A DNA stretch of 28,848 nucleotides, from NCBI GenBank assembly GCA_003151275.1, contig PLXC01000141.1, positions 1 to 28,848 on the forward strand, written 5' to 3'. Each line of letters begins with the position of its first letter. The first letter of the stretch is position 1. Both the position numbers and the translations under genes were made by a program. This DNA comes from Candidatus Melainabacteria bacterium (GTDB lineage Bacteria; Cyanobacteriota; Vampirovibrionia; Obscuribacterales; Obscuribacteraceae). The notes under the pieces were generated by a model. It did no database searches and was not told the DNA's origin. It saw only the letters and a list, made by a program, of their open reading frames with translations. This document shows, in pieces, positions 1 to 7,533 of the stretch.

Positions 1-63
1 TCGGCTGCTACAACTTACGGAGCATTCGGTAAACTGTGAATAGTTTCCGTCATAGACAATGTG

Positions 64-837
64 ATGCCCTTGGAATTAATCGCAGTTCTATTTTTAGTAA
101 CGTCAGTCGCGGTAGTAGCGGGCATTACTCGCATGTCAAAACCTACCCGATCACCGGCGCCGCAGATTTTCGATCTTGGCATTGATGAGGCTTATCAGCG
201 CATCCTGAAACTACTCTCAAAAGAACACGTGGGTGCGCATCACTGGACGATTAAGGAAGCGATCGATAACGCATACATAATCACACAACTCGAGTATTCT
301 GAGACGGAGGCGCTGCGATTGCTAAACTGCAATGGCGTCTTCAATTTTGATTTTGAGAAAATAGACGATAGACAAACAATGGTTCGCTGGTCGTGCACAT
401 GGGACAGCTGGTGCGATAGCGCTGCCATAGCCAAGGTTGAGAAACTGAGCGATTCGTGGATTAAGACTACACTGTCAGACCCAGGTCACACCACAGCGCC
501 GATCATTCTGAATGCGGAATTCGATAGCAAGCTGAATCCAGATCTGGCATTCAAGAGACTGCTGCAGCGCCTGTCGACCAGTAACGACTCTACTAGTAAA
601 TGGGTGGTTCACGATTACGAACAACCATCCACAATACTTGCCAAACTTGATCACTTAGATTTGCACAAGAAACAAGTTCGCTGTAGTGCGGAAATCAAAT
701 TCGCATTTAATAGCAACGGCATCAAGACGAAGTTAATTTGCACCTACACAATTGATTCCAAATACAGCATGGAAAAGATTCAGCCGTTTAAGCAACTCAC
801 CGATGATTGGATTCAAATGGTTCTATGGTCGGCCTGA
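64..837 (+). CDS. Membrane-anchored orphan protein with duplicated domain
   Basis: I do not recognise this family. The protein (257 residues) opens with one hydrophobic helix (about residues 3-22) that reads as a signal anchor, followed by a soluble part. The soluble part contains two related units of about 100 residues (roughly 37-140 and 150-256). Each starts with an acidic-aromatic helix (DEAYQRILKLLS against DLAFKRLLQRLS), continues with a beta-rich stretch, and ends with a helix of the form 'L(S/T)D(S/D)WI'. This suggests an ancient tandem duplication of one alpha-beta domain, possibly a ligand- or lipid-binding fold; that is inference. GTG at 61 directly precedes ATG at 64 and either could start translation. 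I see no clear Shine-Dalgarno sequence. It is followed by a repeat-containing spacer, so it is probably transcribed alone. Confidence 0.7.
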   Translation: MPLELIAVLFLVTSVAVVAGITRMSKPTRSPAPQIFDLGIDEAYQRILKLLSKEHVGAHHWTIKEAIDNAYIITQLEYSETEALRLLNCNGVFNFDFEKIDDRQTMVRWSCTWDSWCDSAAIAKVEKLSDSWIKTTLSDPGHTTAPIILNAEFDSKLNPDLAFKRLLQRLSTSNDSTSKWVVHDYEQPSTILAKLDHLDLHKKQVRCSAEIKFAFNSNGIKTKLICTYTIDSKYSMEKIQPFKQLTDDWIQMVLWSA

Positions 838-843
838 ACAGTC

Positions 844-864
844 GGGAGTAGGGAGTGGGGAGTA
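844..864. repeat. Tandem heptamer GGGAGTR x3
   Basis: Three adjacent copies of the heptamer GGGAGT(A/G) lie just after the stop codon of the preceding gene. Short tandemly repeated heptamers of this kind are well known in intergenic regions of filamentous cyanobacteria. Whether the resemblance is homologous is inference. Confidence 0.75.
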
Positions 865-870
865 GTCATC

Positions 871-905
871 CCAATATTTTTACCGATATCGGTAAAAATA
901 CTTGG
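871..905. terminator. 26-bp perfect palindrome with CCAA/TTGG flanks
   Basis: Bases 875-900 form a perfect inverted repeat without spacer, centred on CCGATATCGG with A/T-rich outer arms (TTTTTA / TAAAAA). CCAA (871-874) and TTGG (902-905) add further pairing around a one-base bulge. As RNA it would fold into a long hairpin with U-rich 3' arm, so it may terminate the upstream gene. The absence of a loop also fits a protein-binding site or a mobile repeat. Confidence 0.5.
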
Positions 906-1108
906 GCGGGCACGAAGGTTCGAGCTTTCGCTCAAGCTTGACATGCCTCTCCACTAGCCGCTCGACCGCTGCGCAATTCGATTCAGAAACTGAGCACTAA
1001 ATTAGACGAGAAGGCAGCAAAGATTAAGTCCTGAACCGGCAAACCAAATAGCTGCTCGTTGCTCTTGCGCATTAAAGGCCAGACAAAACATCGACAAGAC
1101 AAAATCCT

Positions 1109-1126
1109 GGCACCAAATATAGTGCC
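1109..1126. repeat. GCACC-type palindrome, copy 1
   Basis: GGCACCAAATATAGTGCC is an 18-bp imperfect palindrome with an A/T-rich centre. It belongs to a dispersed family also seen at 3028, 16203, 18142 and 19914, always between genes. Confidence 0.6.
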
Positions 1127-1300
1127 AGCAGAACACGCATGGGACATCCAGACCGATATCAGAACGTAAGCTTTGAATGGACCGATCGCTTAACAATCGC
1201 GGCTAAAATGCAACTTTTCAAGGATCGATGCCGCTCCCTATCTTCCTTTAGGTTAAAATGATGAATTCCAGAGAAGTTATTGAAAGAGAGGGATCCATCC

Positions 1301-3016
1301 GTGACATCGTCAGCACCCGCATCCACAAAACCCGGCGATTTCATCAGGGACATCATCAACGATGACTTAGCAGCAGGGCGTCATGACAAAGTCCTAACAA
1401 GATTTCCTCCAGAGCCAAACGGCTTCTTGCACATTGGACATGCCAAGTCCATCTGTCTAAACTTTGGTCTCGCGAAAGAGTACCGAGAAAGATTGGGAAC
1501 CGGCACGCGCTGCCACTTGCGGTTTGACGACACAGATCCGGCAAAAGAAGATACTTTATTTGAAGACGGCATCCAGGCAGATGTGCGCTGGCTTGGCTTC
1601 GACTGGGACGGACTGTATCACGCCAGCGACTATTTCGAGCAAATGTACGATTACGGCGAACACCTGATCAAAGAGGGCAAAGCGTTTGTATGCAGCCTTA
1701 GCGATGCAGAAATCAAAGAGTATCGCGGCAATGTAACCACGCCTGGAAAAAATAGTCCGTACCGCGAGCGCAGTGTAGAAGAAAACTTGGACTTGTTTCG
1801 CCGCATGCGCAAAGGTGAATTCAAAGACGGCGAGCATGTCTTGCGCGGCAAGATTGACATGGCCAATCCGAACATGAAGATGCGCGATCCGATGCTCTAT
1901 CGGATCCGACATACAGCGCATCACATGACGGGCGATAAGTGGTGCATTTATCCAATGTACGACTATGCGCATCCGATTTCAGATGCCATCGAGGGCATCA
2001 CGCATAGCATCTGCACTTTGGAATTTGAGAATAATCGCGAGTTGTATGACTGGGCGATCGACAATTTGATCGACTATGCAAAGTTTCCGAGCCGTCCCCA
2101 TCAATACGAATTTGCTCGCCTCAACTTAAATTACACCGTACTGAGCAAGCGTCGCTTGTTGGAACTGGTTGAGGGGAATCATGTCAGCGGCTGGGATGAT
2201 CCCAGGTTGCCCACCATCGCGGGATTGCGGCGCCGTGGCTATACACCAGAAAGCATCCGCGCCTTTTGCGCCACCGTGGGAGTTGCGAAGGCCAACAGCA
2301 TTGTGGATATGGCTCAGCTAGAATTCTGTATCCGCGACGATCTCAACCAAACTGCGCCCAGAGTGCTGGCGGTGTTGAAGCCATTGAAAGTTGTCATCGA
2401 GAATTATCCTGATACCGAAGTTCAGGAACTTGATGCTGCATATTATCCACAAGACATGCCAAAAGAAGGCTCGCGAAAGGTGCCATTCTGCAAAGAATTG
2501 TATGTTGAACAAGACGATTTCATGCTTGAGCCAATCAAGGATTTCTACAGATTGGCGCCGGGCAAGGAAGTGCGATTACGTTACGCTTACTGCATTACAT
2601 GCACTGATGTGATTAAGGATGCAGACGGAAATGTCACTGAAATACGCTGCACTTATGATCCGGAAACGCTTGGTGCAAATCCTGTTGGACGCAAGGTAAA
2701 AGGCACCATTCACTGGGTTAGCGCTCGCCATGCAGTGGACGCAGAAGTTCGCCTGTATGACAGATTGCTCTCGGAGGAGGCGCCACCAGCAGGAAAAGAC
2801 AGCGAGTTTCTCAATGCCGTCAATCCAAATGCTCTGCAAGTTTTAACCGGCTGCAAGCTCGAGAGAAGCCTCTCCGAATCGAAGCCCGGTGAGCGCTTCC
2901 AATTTGAGCGACAGGGTTATTTTATTGCCGATGAGAAGGATCACAAGCCCGGTGCACCTGTGTTCAATCGCATCGTCACACTGAAAGATTCATGGGCTCG
3001 TTCGCAGAAAAAATAA
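1301..3016 (+). CDS. glnS: Glutaminyl-tRNA synthetase
   Basis: Class I aminoacyl-tRNA synthetase that charges tRNA-Gln with glutamine using ATP in the cytoplasm. The GlnRS signature [15 protein letters not shown] lies at about residues 36-50, with HIGH at 44-47. The second ATP-binding motif appears as VLSKRRL at about 280, the GlnRS/GluRS-type form of [16 protein letters not shown] and the acceptor-end segment around [17 protein letters not shown] are also typical, and the C-terminal beta-barrel anticodon-binding region is present. Length (571 residues) fits bacterial GlnRS. I chose GTG at 1301 because AGAGGGA lies 8-10 bases upstream; an in-frame TTG at 1280 would add seven residues with weaker support. 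The presence of GlnRS implies at least partly direct Gln-tRNA charging, unlike photosynthetic cyanobacteria, which use GatCAB; this is family knowledge plus inference. Confidence 0.97.
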   Translation: MTSSAPASTKPGDFIRDIINDDLAAGRHDKVLTRFPPEPNGFLHIGHAKSICLNFGLAKEYRERLGTGTRCHLRFDDTDPAKEDTLFEDGIQADVRWLGFDWDGLYHASDYFEQMYDYGEHLIKEGKAFVCSLSDAEIKEYRGNVTTPGKNSPYRERSVEENLDLFRRMRKGEFKDGEHVLRGKIDMANPNMKMRDPMLYRIRHTAHHMTGDKWCIYPMYDYAHPISDAIEGITHSICTLEFENNRELYDWAIDNLIDYAKFPSRPHQYEFARLNLNYTVLSKRRLLELVEGNHVSGWDDPRLPTIAGLRRRGYTPESIRAFCATVGVAKANSIVDMAQLEFCIRDDLNQTAPRVLAVLKPLKVVIENYPDTEVQELDAAYYPQDMPKEGSRKVPFCKELYVEQDDFMLEPIKDFYRLAPGKEVRLRYAYCITCTDVIKDADGNVTEIRCTYDPETLGANPVGRKVKGTIHWVSARHAVDAEVRLYDRLLSEEAPPAGKDSEFLNAVNPNALQVLTGCKLERSLSESKPGERFQFERQGYFIADEKDHKPGAPVFNRIVTLKDSWARSQKK

Positions 3017-3043
3017 CGTCATGACGTGCACCGTATGTAGTGC
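3016..3043. repeat. ACGTCATGACGT palindrome and GCACC-type palindrome, copy 2
   Basis: ACGTCATGACGT (3016-3027) is a perfect 12-bp palindrome at the glnS stop codon. It abuts GCACCGTATGTAGTGC (3028-3043), a member of the dispersed palindrome family. No T-run follows, so this is not a classical terminator. Confidence 0.55.
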
Positions 3044-3105
3044 TAATGATTAGGCGGGTCTGGCACCAAAAATGATGATCCAATGGTAGTTTCTCGACGA
3101 GAAAA

Positions 3106-3246
3106 TTATCTCTTAAACGCGCAGGATACTTGCACCCACTCGGGCTTGTCAAAACAGATTTCAAAAAAGTCATCCGGATATTGAAGACCAACATTTTTCA
3201 ATCTGCCAATGAACTCGTCGACAGCTTCTGACCAGAGCGGTCCCAA
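3106..3246 (-). other. In-frame 46-codon open tail after the Nudix gene stop
   Basis: Immediately after the TAG stop of the Nudix-domain gene, the same frame stays open for 46 codons and ends in TAA. The tail (including AVDEFIGRLKNVGLQYPDDF and ending FKR) has balanced, protein-like composition. It could be the original C-terminus cut off by a nonsense mutation, the remnant of another gene, or a small protein from TTG at 3246, although no ribosome-binding site is seen. No function is assigned. Confidence 0.35.
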
Positions 3247-5070
3247 CTATTGCGGTTTCGCCGACGAACTCATGATCCGCGAAAGATTGCGATAAGCCTC
3301 GAGCAGAGTTTGATGATGGTCGAATGCAAGAGTGTTCGGATCCTTCAAAAGTTGTTCCACATCCCTTACTTGCAAGCCACCCAAATCGTCATTGGCTGAC
3401 AATCCAGAGAGAGCACTCTTGTTGCCAAACACTCCATATTGAAAGTCGATGACCCTATTTCTGGTATCACGATTTAATGCGTCACCGATGCGCACCAGTG
3501 TAGGCTCACCCATTTTCAAACCAGTTTCTTCCGACATCTCTCGAGCAGCAGTTTGGGAGGGTAACTCGACTGACTTGCCATTAATATCGAGAAATCCGCC
3601 GGGAAGAGCTTCTTTACCTTGTTCCGGCGCCACTTTTCTGATTCCCGTAAGAACCTTCAAGCGCTGATCGTCTCCTTTGAACATGAATGCGACAGTAGAC
3701 GTGTGGTCCGGCATCGGTTGATCGTAAACATATTCGCCGGGTACATTTTCCGTCAACGCCGGCTTTATATCCGCTATAGGCGCCGCAGCCGTGATTGCTC
3801 TGTCGGCCGGAACTATCTGCGCGCCTGCTGATGTGGCGATAGTCTGGCGCAGTTTCAGCGCTTCGGCTGGAGTTAGGTCTACAGAATAGGTCGTGTTTAC
3901 AGAATCCGAAGTCGTTACACCGGCAACTTGGAGTCTGTCTTTTGGAATATCGACATTTAACTTGCGAAGCGATGTCAGAGCTCCGTCCGCGAGGCTCTCT
4001 TTCGTAGCGTCGATGGTGGAACTTGGAAGAGTAATACTGCCATCGGTGCCTTGCAGAGCCACTCTGGAACCATCCGGAAGATGCACATCGACAGACACCA
4101 CATCTGGTGCCTTAGCAAATCTGTATACATATTGGAGTTTACCTTCTGGCGAAAGACGAACATCACCTTGCCAGGCCTGCAGCTCAGGCGTACCAGGGTT
4201 CGAAATCCACTTGTGGTCCGTACCTTGGCGAATCATGCGAGTTCCATTGGATAGCTCTACGCTGTCAATTTGAGATTGTCCATTCGCCAGCTGACGCACC
4301 GAAATCTTTGCCGGATCGCCACTAGCAGTAGAAACCGTTCTGGTCTCACTTTTGGGCGCGGCTTCGGTATTATGGCCCTGCGTTAATTTTTCAAAGCCGT
4401 AGGATAAGCCACCCATGATGGCACCGCCGGCTCCCCAGGATTCTCCATCCTGCAGCATTTGGCTACCAGTAGCCAGTCCACGTCCATGCGTCAATGAATC
4501 TATATTGGCGTGAACGACGCCGCCGCCGGCTCCCGATATGCCACCGCGGACGATGCTATTAAATAACGTTGATTCGCCGAGCTTTGTTGCCCCTAGCCCA
4601 GCAGAAATTCCATCCATTGCCGCAAAGCTTGCTGCCTGCGTAGCACCGTTGGCGAGACGATTCCACTGGCTTTCGCCCGGCTTGAGCGGTGTCAAAACTG
4701 AGCCTGATAAGAATCCAGTAAGCGCGCTATTGCCTAGCCGCGTTGATAGCGCCGTAGAGTCCGCGCCCAATACCGAAGATGTTAGCTTGCCGCTTAGCTT
4801 GGACAAGAGGACGAAGTCGAAGATTACGCCCGCTGTTTCTCCGGCTGACTGAGCAAATTTATTTGCTCCTGATGCCTTCGAATCCAATTGCACTAAATCT
4901 AGCGCTGGTAAATGTCCAAGGCTCACCAACTGACCTATCCCGTTAATAGGTCGCTCAATGCCTCCGTTTACAAAACCTTTGGCGAACTGGACGCCGAAGT
5001 CCACCACGTCCGAAGAAATTTCTTGGATGCCGCGCTCTGCTGATTTAATTCTGGCAATTGCCGAAACCAA
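3247..5070 (-). CDS. Large orphan protein with C-terminal Nudix hydrolase domain
   Basis: The last ~160 of 607 residues (about 446-600) form a Nudix domain, a family that hydrolyses nucleoside diphosphates linked to another moiety. The box is visible at about 491-518 as GGFLD...EL...REMSEETGL, with the metal-binding REXXEE intact and a short insertion between GGFLD and the first Glu. The N-terminal ~230 residues are Ala/Gly/Ser-rich with small hydrophobic helices (GISGAGGGVV, GGAIMGGLSYGFEKL), resembling effector-like or membrane-interacting regions. The middle (about 255-430) is beta-rich with short repeats such as LPDGSRVALQGTDG. No signal peptide is seen. TTG at 5070 was chosen because AAGGAG lies six bases upstream; an upstream in-frame TTG at 5085 has no such site. 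Substrate is unknown. An exported or polymorphic toxin-like role is speculative. Confidence 0.8.
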   Translation of the reverse strand: MVSAIARIKSAERGIQEISSDVVDFGVQFAKGFVNGGIERPINGIGQLVSLGHLPALDLVQLDSKASGANKFAQSAGETAGVIFDFVLLSKLSGKLTSSVLGADSTALSTRLGNSALTGFLSGSVLTPLKPGESQWNRLANGATQAASFAAMDGISAGLGATKLGESTLFNSIVRGGISGAGGGVVHANIDSLTHGRGLATGSQMLQDGESWGAGGAIMGGLSYGFEKLTQGHNTEAAPKSETRTVSTASGDPAKISVRQLANGQSQIDSVELSNGTRMIRQGTDHKWISNPGTPELQAWQGDVRLSPEGKLQYVYRFAKAPDVVSVDVHLPDGSRVALQGTDGSITLPSSTIDATKESLADGALTSLRKLNVDIPKDRLQVAGVTTSDSVNTTYSVDLTPAEALKLRQTIATSAGAQIVPADRAITAAAPIADIKPALTENVPGEYVYDQPMPDHTSTVAFMFKGDDQRLKVLTGIRKVAPEQGKEALPGGFLDINGKSVELPSQTAAREMSEETGLKMGEPTLVRIGDALNRDTRNRVIDFQYGVFGNKSALSGLSANDDLGGLQVRDVEQLLKDPNTLAFDHHQTLLEAYRNLSRIMSSSAKPQ

Positions 5071-5244
5071 ATGAAGCTCCTTCAAACCTATTCCGCCGAG
5101 TGTTCTTCTCTATACGGTTCGGAGGAGAAGCTGGACACGGAAAAGAACAATTAAAGTTCTTGCAGAGTACTAAACAAGGTGTGGTGTGGGCATGACAGGA
5201 TTCAATAAAGATGAGCCAAACTCCGCCCGCAAGAACCAAGTCAC

Positions 5245-5273
5245 CAATCTAGACGATTTTCTTCGTCAGATTG
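5245..5273. terminator. Hairpin between higA and the Nudix gene
   Basis: CAATCT-a-GACGA pairs with TCGTC-AGATTG across a loop of about six bases, giving an 11-bp stem with one bulge. It lies downstream of higA. On the minus strand no T-run follows; on the plus strand TTTTTTT occurs at 5283-5289 after nine bases. Terminator function for higBA is possible but weakly supported. Confidence 0.35.
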
Positions 5274-5296
5274 CTGATGGAGTTTTTTTAGAGTAC

Positions 5297-5710
5297 TCAG
5301 TCTTTGGCTAGAAACAATGCCGGTGATACTTTGAAGTATTCAGCAAGTCGGAAAGCAGCGCGTTTGCTCAGACCTCTGTGTCCACCGAGGAATGCCGACA
5401 AATTCGATTTGTGGCCAACACAGTCGACAATGTCGGACTGTACTAGTCCATTAATTTCCAGAAGATATGCGAGCGCTTCCTGTGGCGCCAGCTTCGATGC
5501 CGGCTGCGGAATGCGTGATTCATACCGGGCGATGAGATCACCTAACACAGATAAATAATCAGCTTCACCGCTAGTCAGATTCCGACTATTGATAGCAAGT
5601 TTTTTCATGAGCTTAACTGCTTCTTCAAATTCTGACTTGGCGCGCAAAGGCACCAGTGGAAACTCGCTTACAAGCTGCATGTATGCTTTATCAACTCTTC
5701 CTACATTCAT
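5297..5710 (-). CDS. higA: HigA-type antitoxin with XRE helix-turn-helix
   Basis: The protein (137 residues) is the likely antitoxin of a type II toxin-antitoxin pair; it would bind and neutralise the HigB toxin and repress their shared promoter. The C-terminal half (about residues 80-137) is a Cro/C1-like helix-turn-helix ending in the HigA pattern: LLEINGLVQSDIVDCVG, then LSAFLGGHRGLSKRAAFRLA and FKVSPALFL. The N-terminal half is helical and probably contacts the toxin. ATG at 5710 overlaps the toxin stop by four bases (ATGA) and has AGGTGG just upstream, so translation is coupled. GTG at 5719 is a less likely start. The toxin-first order is typical of higBA. Confidence 0.88.
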   Translation of the reverse strand: MNVGRVDKAYMQLVSEFPLVPLRAKSEFEEAVKLMKKLAINSRNLTSGEADYLSVLGDLIARYESRIPQPASKLAPQEALAYLLEINGLVQSDIVDCVGHKSNLSAFLGGHRGLSKRAAFRLAEYFKVSPALFLAKD

Positions 5711-5997
5711 GCTTTCCACCTGTCATATTCTGAATGCGTCATTACCTGCAATACGAAAACGCGCTGAGCAAAGTAATCGATAAAGCTGACGAGCCGATAA
5801 TTGTTTCCACCGACGTTAAAAACAACTTGCTCTTTGACGTAATCTGCACTTCGAAATGTCTGACGTACTTCCGCAAAAGTCTTCCAGCCTGCAGCCTTGG
5901 TCACGGCAATCCAGCTTGTTATCGGTTTGCGGGCACTCGAGTGTCTACTTGCAAAATCATGCAATTCACTCATATTTATTATTTCCAACTCAAACAT
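5707..5997 (-). CDS. higB: HigB-type mRNA interferase toxin
   Basis: This 96-residue protein matches the HigB branch of the RelE superfamily, which cleaves mRNA on the ribosome when freed from its antitoxin. Visible family features are the N-terminal strand/helix (ELEII..., then HDFASRHSSARKPITSW), the block AGWKTFAEVRQTFRSADYV, the core strand FNVGGNNYRLVSFIDY, and the end VFVLQVMTHSEYDRW. Length fits the family. ATG at 5997 lines up with the usual HigB N-terminus; AAGGG directly precedes it, at closer than ideal spacing. The gene overlaps higA by four bases, and a 17-bp palindrome upstream is a likely operator. Confidence 0.9.
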   Translation of the reverse strand: MFELEIINMSELHDFASRHSSARKPITSWIAVTKAAGWKTFAEVRQTFRSADYVKEQVVFNVGGNNYRLVSFIDYFAQRVFVLQVMTHSEYDRWKA

Positions 5998-6007
5998 CCC
6001 TTACAAG

Positions 6008-6024
6008 GTTATCATTTTGATAAC
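6008..6024. promoter_or_regulatory. Candidate HigA operator palindrome
   Basis: GTTATCA-ttt-TGATAAC is a perfect 7-bp inverted repeat with a 3-bp centre, 11 bases upstream of the higB start. A second, weaker repeat, GTCC-N6-GGAC, follows at 6026-6039. HigA-type antitoxins bind palindromes over their own promoter, so autoregulation here is a reasonable inference. Confidence 0.6.
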
Positions 6025-6049
6025 TGTCCGTCAATGGACGACTGACTGG

Positions 6050-7234
6050 CTATAGGTTTGCAACGTTAAGGTTTGGACCTCTGAGCTTGAACGGTCCAAG
6101 ACTCCAATCAAGTTCCGCCTTTAACACCAACGCCATAAACTCGGATGTCGAGACATTATGGAAATCAGCGATGACCTTGTATTCACTCCAGGTTAGCGAC
6201 GTCGATTTGAGTCGATCAAGAATTTCCGTTGCAAATTGCACATTCACTGTGCAATTTTGCATTTGCTGTATGGTATGTCTGCCGTCAGTAATCAGGACAC
6301 CCCACCCTCTTTCCGCGCAATACTTACTCAAAGATTTCCACTTCAATCGATTCACTCTCAGTGGCATAAGAAAAGTTGGTTTAATTTCGACGACCACGTG
6401 TCGATGCTCTCTTAGCTCCACGAGAACATCGGGATAATAAGTACGTTCGTATCCATCCAACCGGTATGCAATCCCGAACGGTTGCTCTTGATACCAAATC
6501 ACATCTTCAACCTGCTCTAATTGAGCATAAAACCGCAACTCAAGCTTCGATTCATACTGCACATTTCTCTGCAATTTCTTGCTGTAAAATACGCCTGAAT
6601 TATCTCTATCCTCAAAAACATTCCGAGCGCGTCCGCCACCAACCGGCTCGCTAGCTAAAACCTGACTGTGAGCGTCAGTCCACATAATGTACTGAGATAA
6701 GTTTTGAAATCTTTCGGAAACGAGTAGACTTCGTGTTTTCTCTTTTTGCTCAAAGGCTTTCAATCGGCGAGTATCTCTGGCGCAGGATCTTGCGCGCGAA
6801 ACGAGTTCCTGGGCAAGTCGCATTGGAAAAGCTAAAGATGCGATAAGTGGAATTGCATGGGTACTTATTGGTAGATGTTTGAGTGAATCCTCACAGAAAT
6901 CGACAAGCCGTGTCGCGCATCCTTCGTCATATGGCAATATGATTTGCTCAATATAAGCGATCAACTTGGCGCAGGAAGATTGCTCATTTACGAGTTTGAG
7001 TTGTCGCTTAGCCTTGAAATGTACGCGAGACAGACAGCGACAAAGAATTTGCCTTATGCGCTCTCGAGTAACATTGAATTGAATGCCCATCTCAGCGAGG
7101 GTGGGTGTGTCGCCGCTCATTAGTCCAAACCGAAGTTGAGCTATTTCCAAATCTCTACCACGTAGCGCTTCATCGAGAGCCGGTCCCAAATAGTGAAAGA
7201 AGAAATCACTGTGTCCCTGATCGACGTTCTCCAT
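6050..7234 (-). CDS. Sigma-70 region 4-like HTH fused to TnsA-like endonuclease
   Basis: Residues ~22-72 of 394 resemble sigma-70 region 4: a helix giving LEIAQLRFGLMSGDTPTLAE, then the recognition helix VTRERIRQILCRCLSRV. Residues ~72-220 are helical and unassigned. Residues ~225-340 look like a PD-(D/E)XK nuclease of the TnsA N-terminal type: ESKLELRFY (E232), WYQEQPFGI, YYPDVLVE (D269), VVVEIKP (E283, K285), then a lysine/tyrosine helix and WGVLITDG. TnsA cuts DNA during Tn7-like transposition, but no TnsB, TnsC or other transposition gene lies nearby. It may therefore be a stand-alone DNA-binding nuclease, for example in defence or element regulation; that is inference. ATG at 7234 was chosen for the GAGGG upstream and the start of domain-like sequence; the frame stays open to 7396. 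Its 3' end faces the higB promoter across 52 bases. Confidence 0.72.
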   Translation of the reverse strand: MENVDQGHSDFFFHYLGPALDEALRGRDLEIAQLRFGLMSGDTPTLAEMGIQFNVTRERIRQILCRCLSRVHFKAKRQLKLVNEQSSCAKLIAYIEQIILPYDEGCATRLVDFCEDSLKHLPISTHAIPLIASLAFPMRLAQELVSRARSCARDTRRLKAFEQKEKTRSLLVSERFQNLSQYIMWTDAHSQVLASEPVGGGRARNVFEDRDNSGVFYSKKLQRNVQYESKLELRFYAQLEQVEDVIWYQEQPFGIAYRLDGYERTYYPDVLVELREHRHVVVEIKPTFLMPLRVNRLKWKSLSKYCAERGWGVLITDGRHTIQQMQNCTVNVQFATEILDRLKSTSLTWSEYKVIADFHNVSTSEFMALVLKAELDWSLGPFKLRGPNLNVANL

Positions 7235-7451
7235 CTCCTCACCCTCAACAACTTTGCAATTACAATTTATCCTCCGATCATCGCCATGGAACTGTGGAAT
7301 TATGCAAACGCTCTTGGGAAAATTGGGAATTCCACTTATCACTTCTTGCATTATCGAAAATGCAATTGGAATCGATTCGCCTCGTATTGATTGCAACCGC
7401 GCTAATTACATTAACCGTAGATCTTGAAATGGGTGCTTGAGTACCCGTCCG

Positions 7452-7487
7452 TAAACAAGTTGGATACAAGTCTTCAGTAGAGTCTTA
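7452..7487 (+). promoter_or_regulatory. Shared promoter-like block, copy A
   Basis: A 36-bp block starting TAAACAAGTTGGATACAAG matches the block at 11723-11758 at 29 of 36 positions without gaps. It can be read as a -35 box TTGGAT, a 17-bp spacer and a -10-like TCTTAG. It lies about 46 bases before the start of the YD-repeat-like gene. Confidence 0.6.
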
Positions 7488-7533
7488 GAACGATTCTAAC
7501 AAGCGCACTGGCGCGCAATGGGGAGATTTGATA

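Larger units (their letters stand above)
838..1300. other. 463-bp intergenic spacer before glnS
   Basis: This gap holds the heptamer repeat (844-864), the long palindrome (871-905), a small hairpin GAGC-TTTC-GCTC at about 920-931, and one copy of the GCACC-type palindrome (1109-1126). The remaining sequence shows no convincing coding region or RNA gene. The glnS promoter must lie here; an A/T-rich TTAAAAT near 1252-1258 is a possible -10 box, but no good -35 box was seen. Confidence 0.6.

Noticed and set aside
1556..1972. A 138-codon frame antisense to glnS
   Set aside because: It is fully contained in the strongly supported glnS gene and is a codon-bias shadow.
5192..5311. A 39-codon plus-strand frame (MTGFNKDEPNSARKN...) between higA and the Nudix gene
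   Set aside because: Its ribosome-binding site is poorly spaced, it overlaps the 3' end of higA in antisense, and it contains the hairpin at 5245-5273. Coding status is not supported.
6050..7234. A complete Tn7-like transposon around the TnsA-like gene
   Set aside because: No tnsB, tnsC, tniQ, transposon ends or CRISPR genes were seen in the window.
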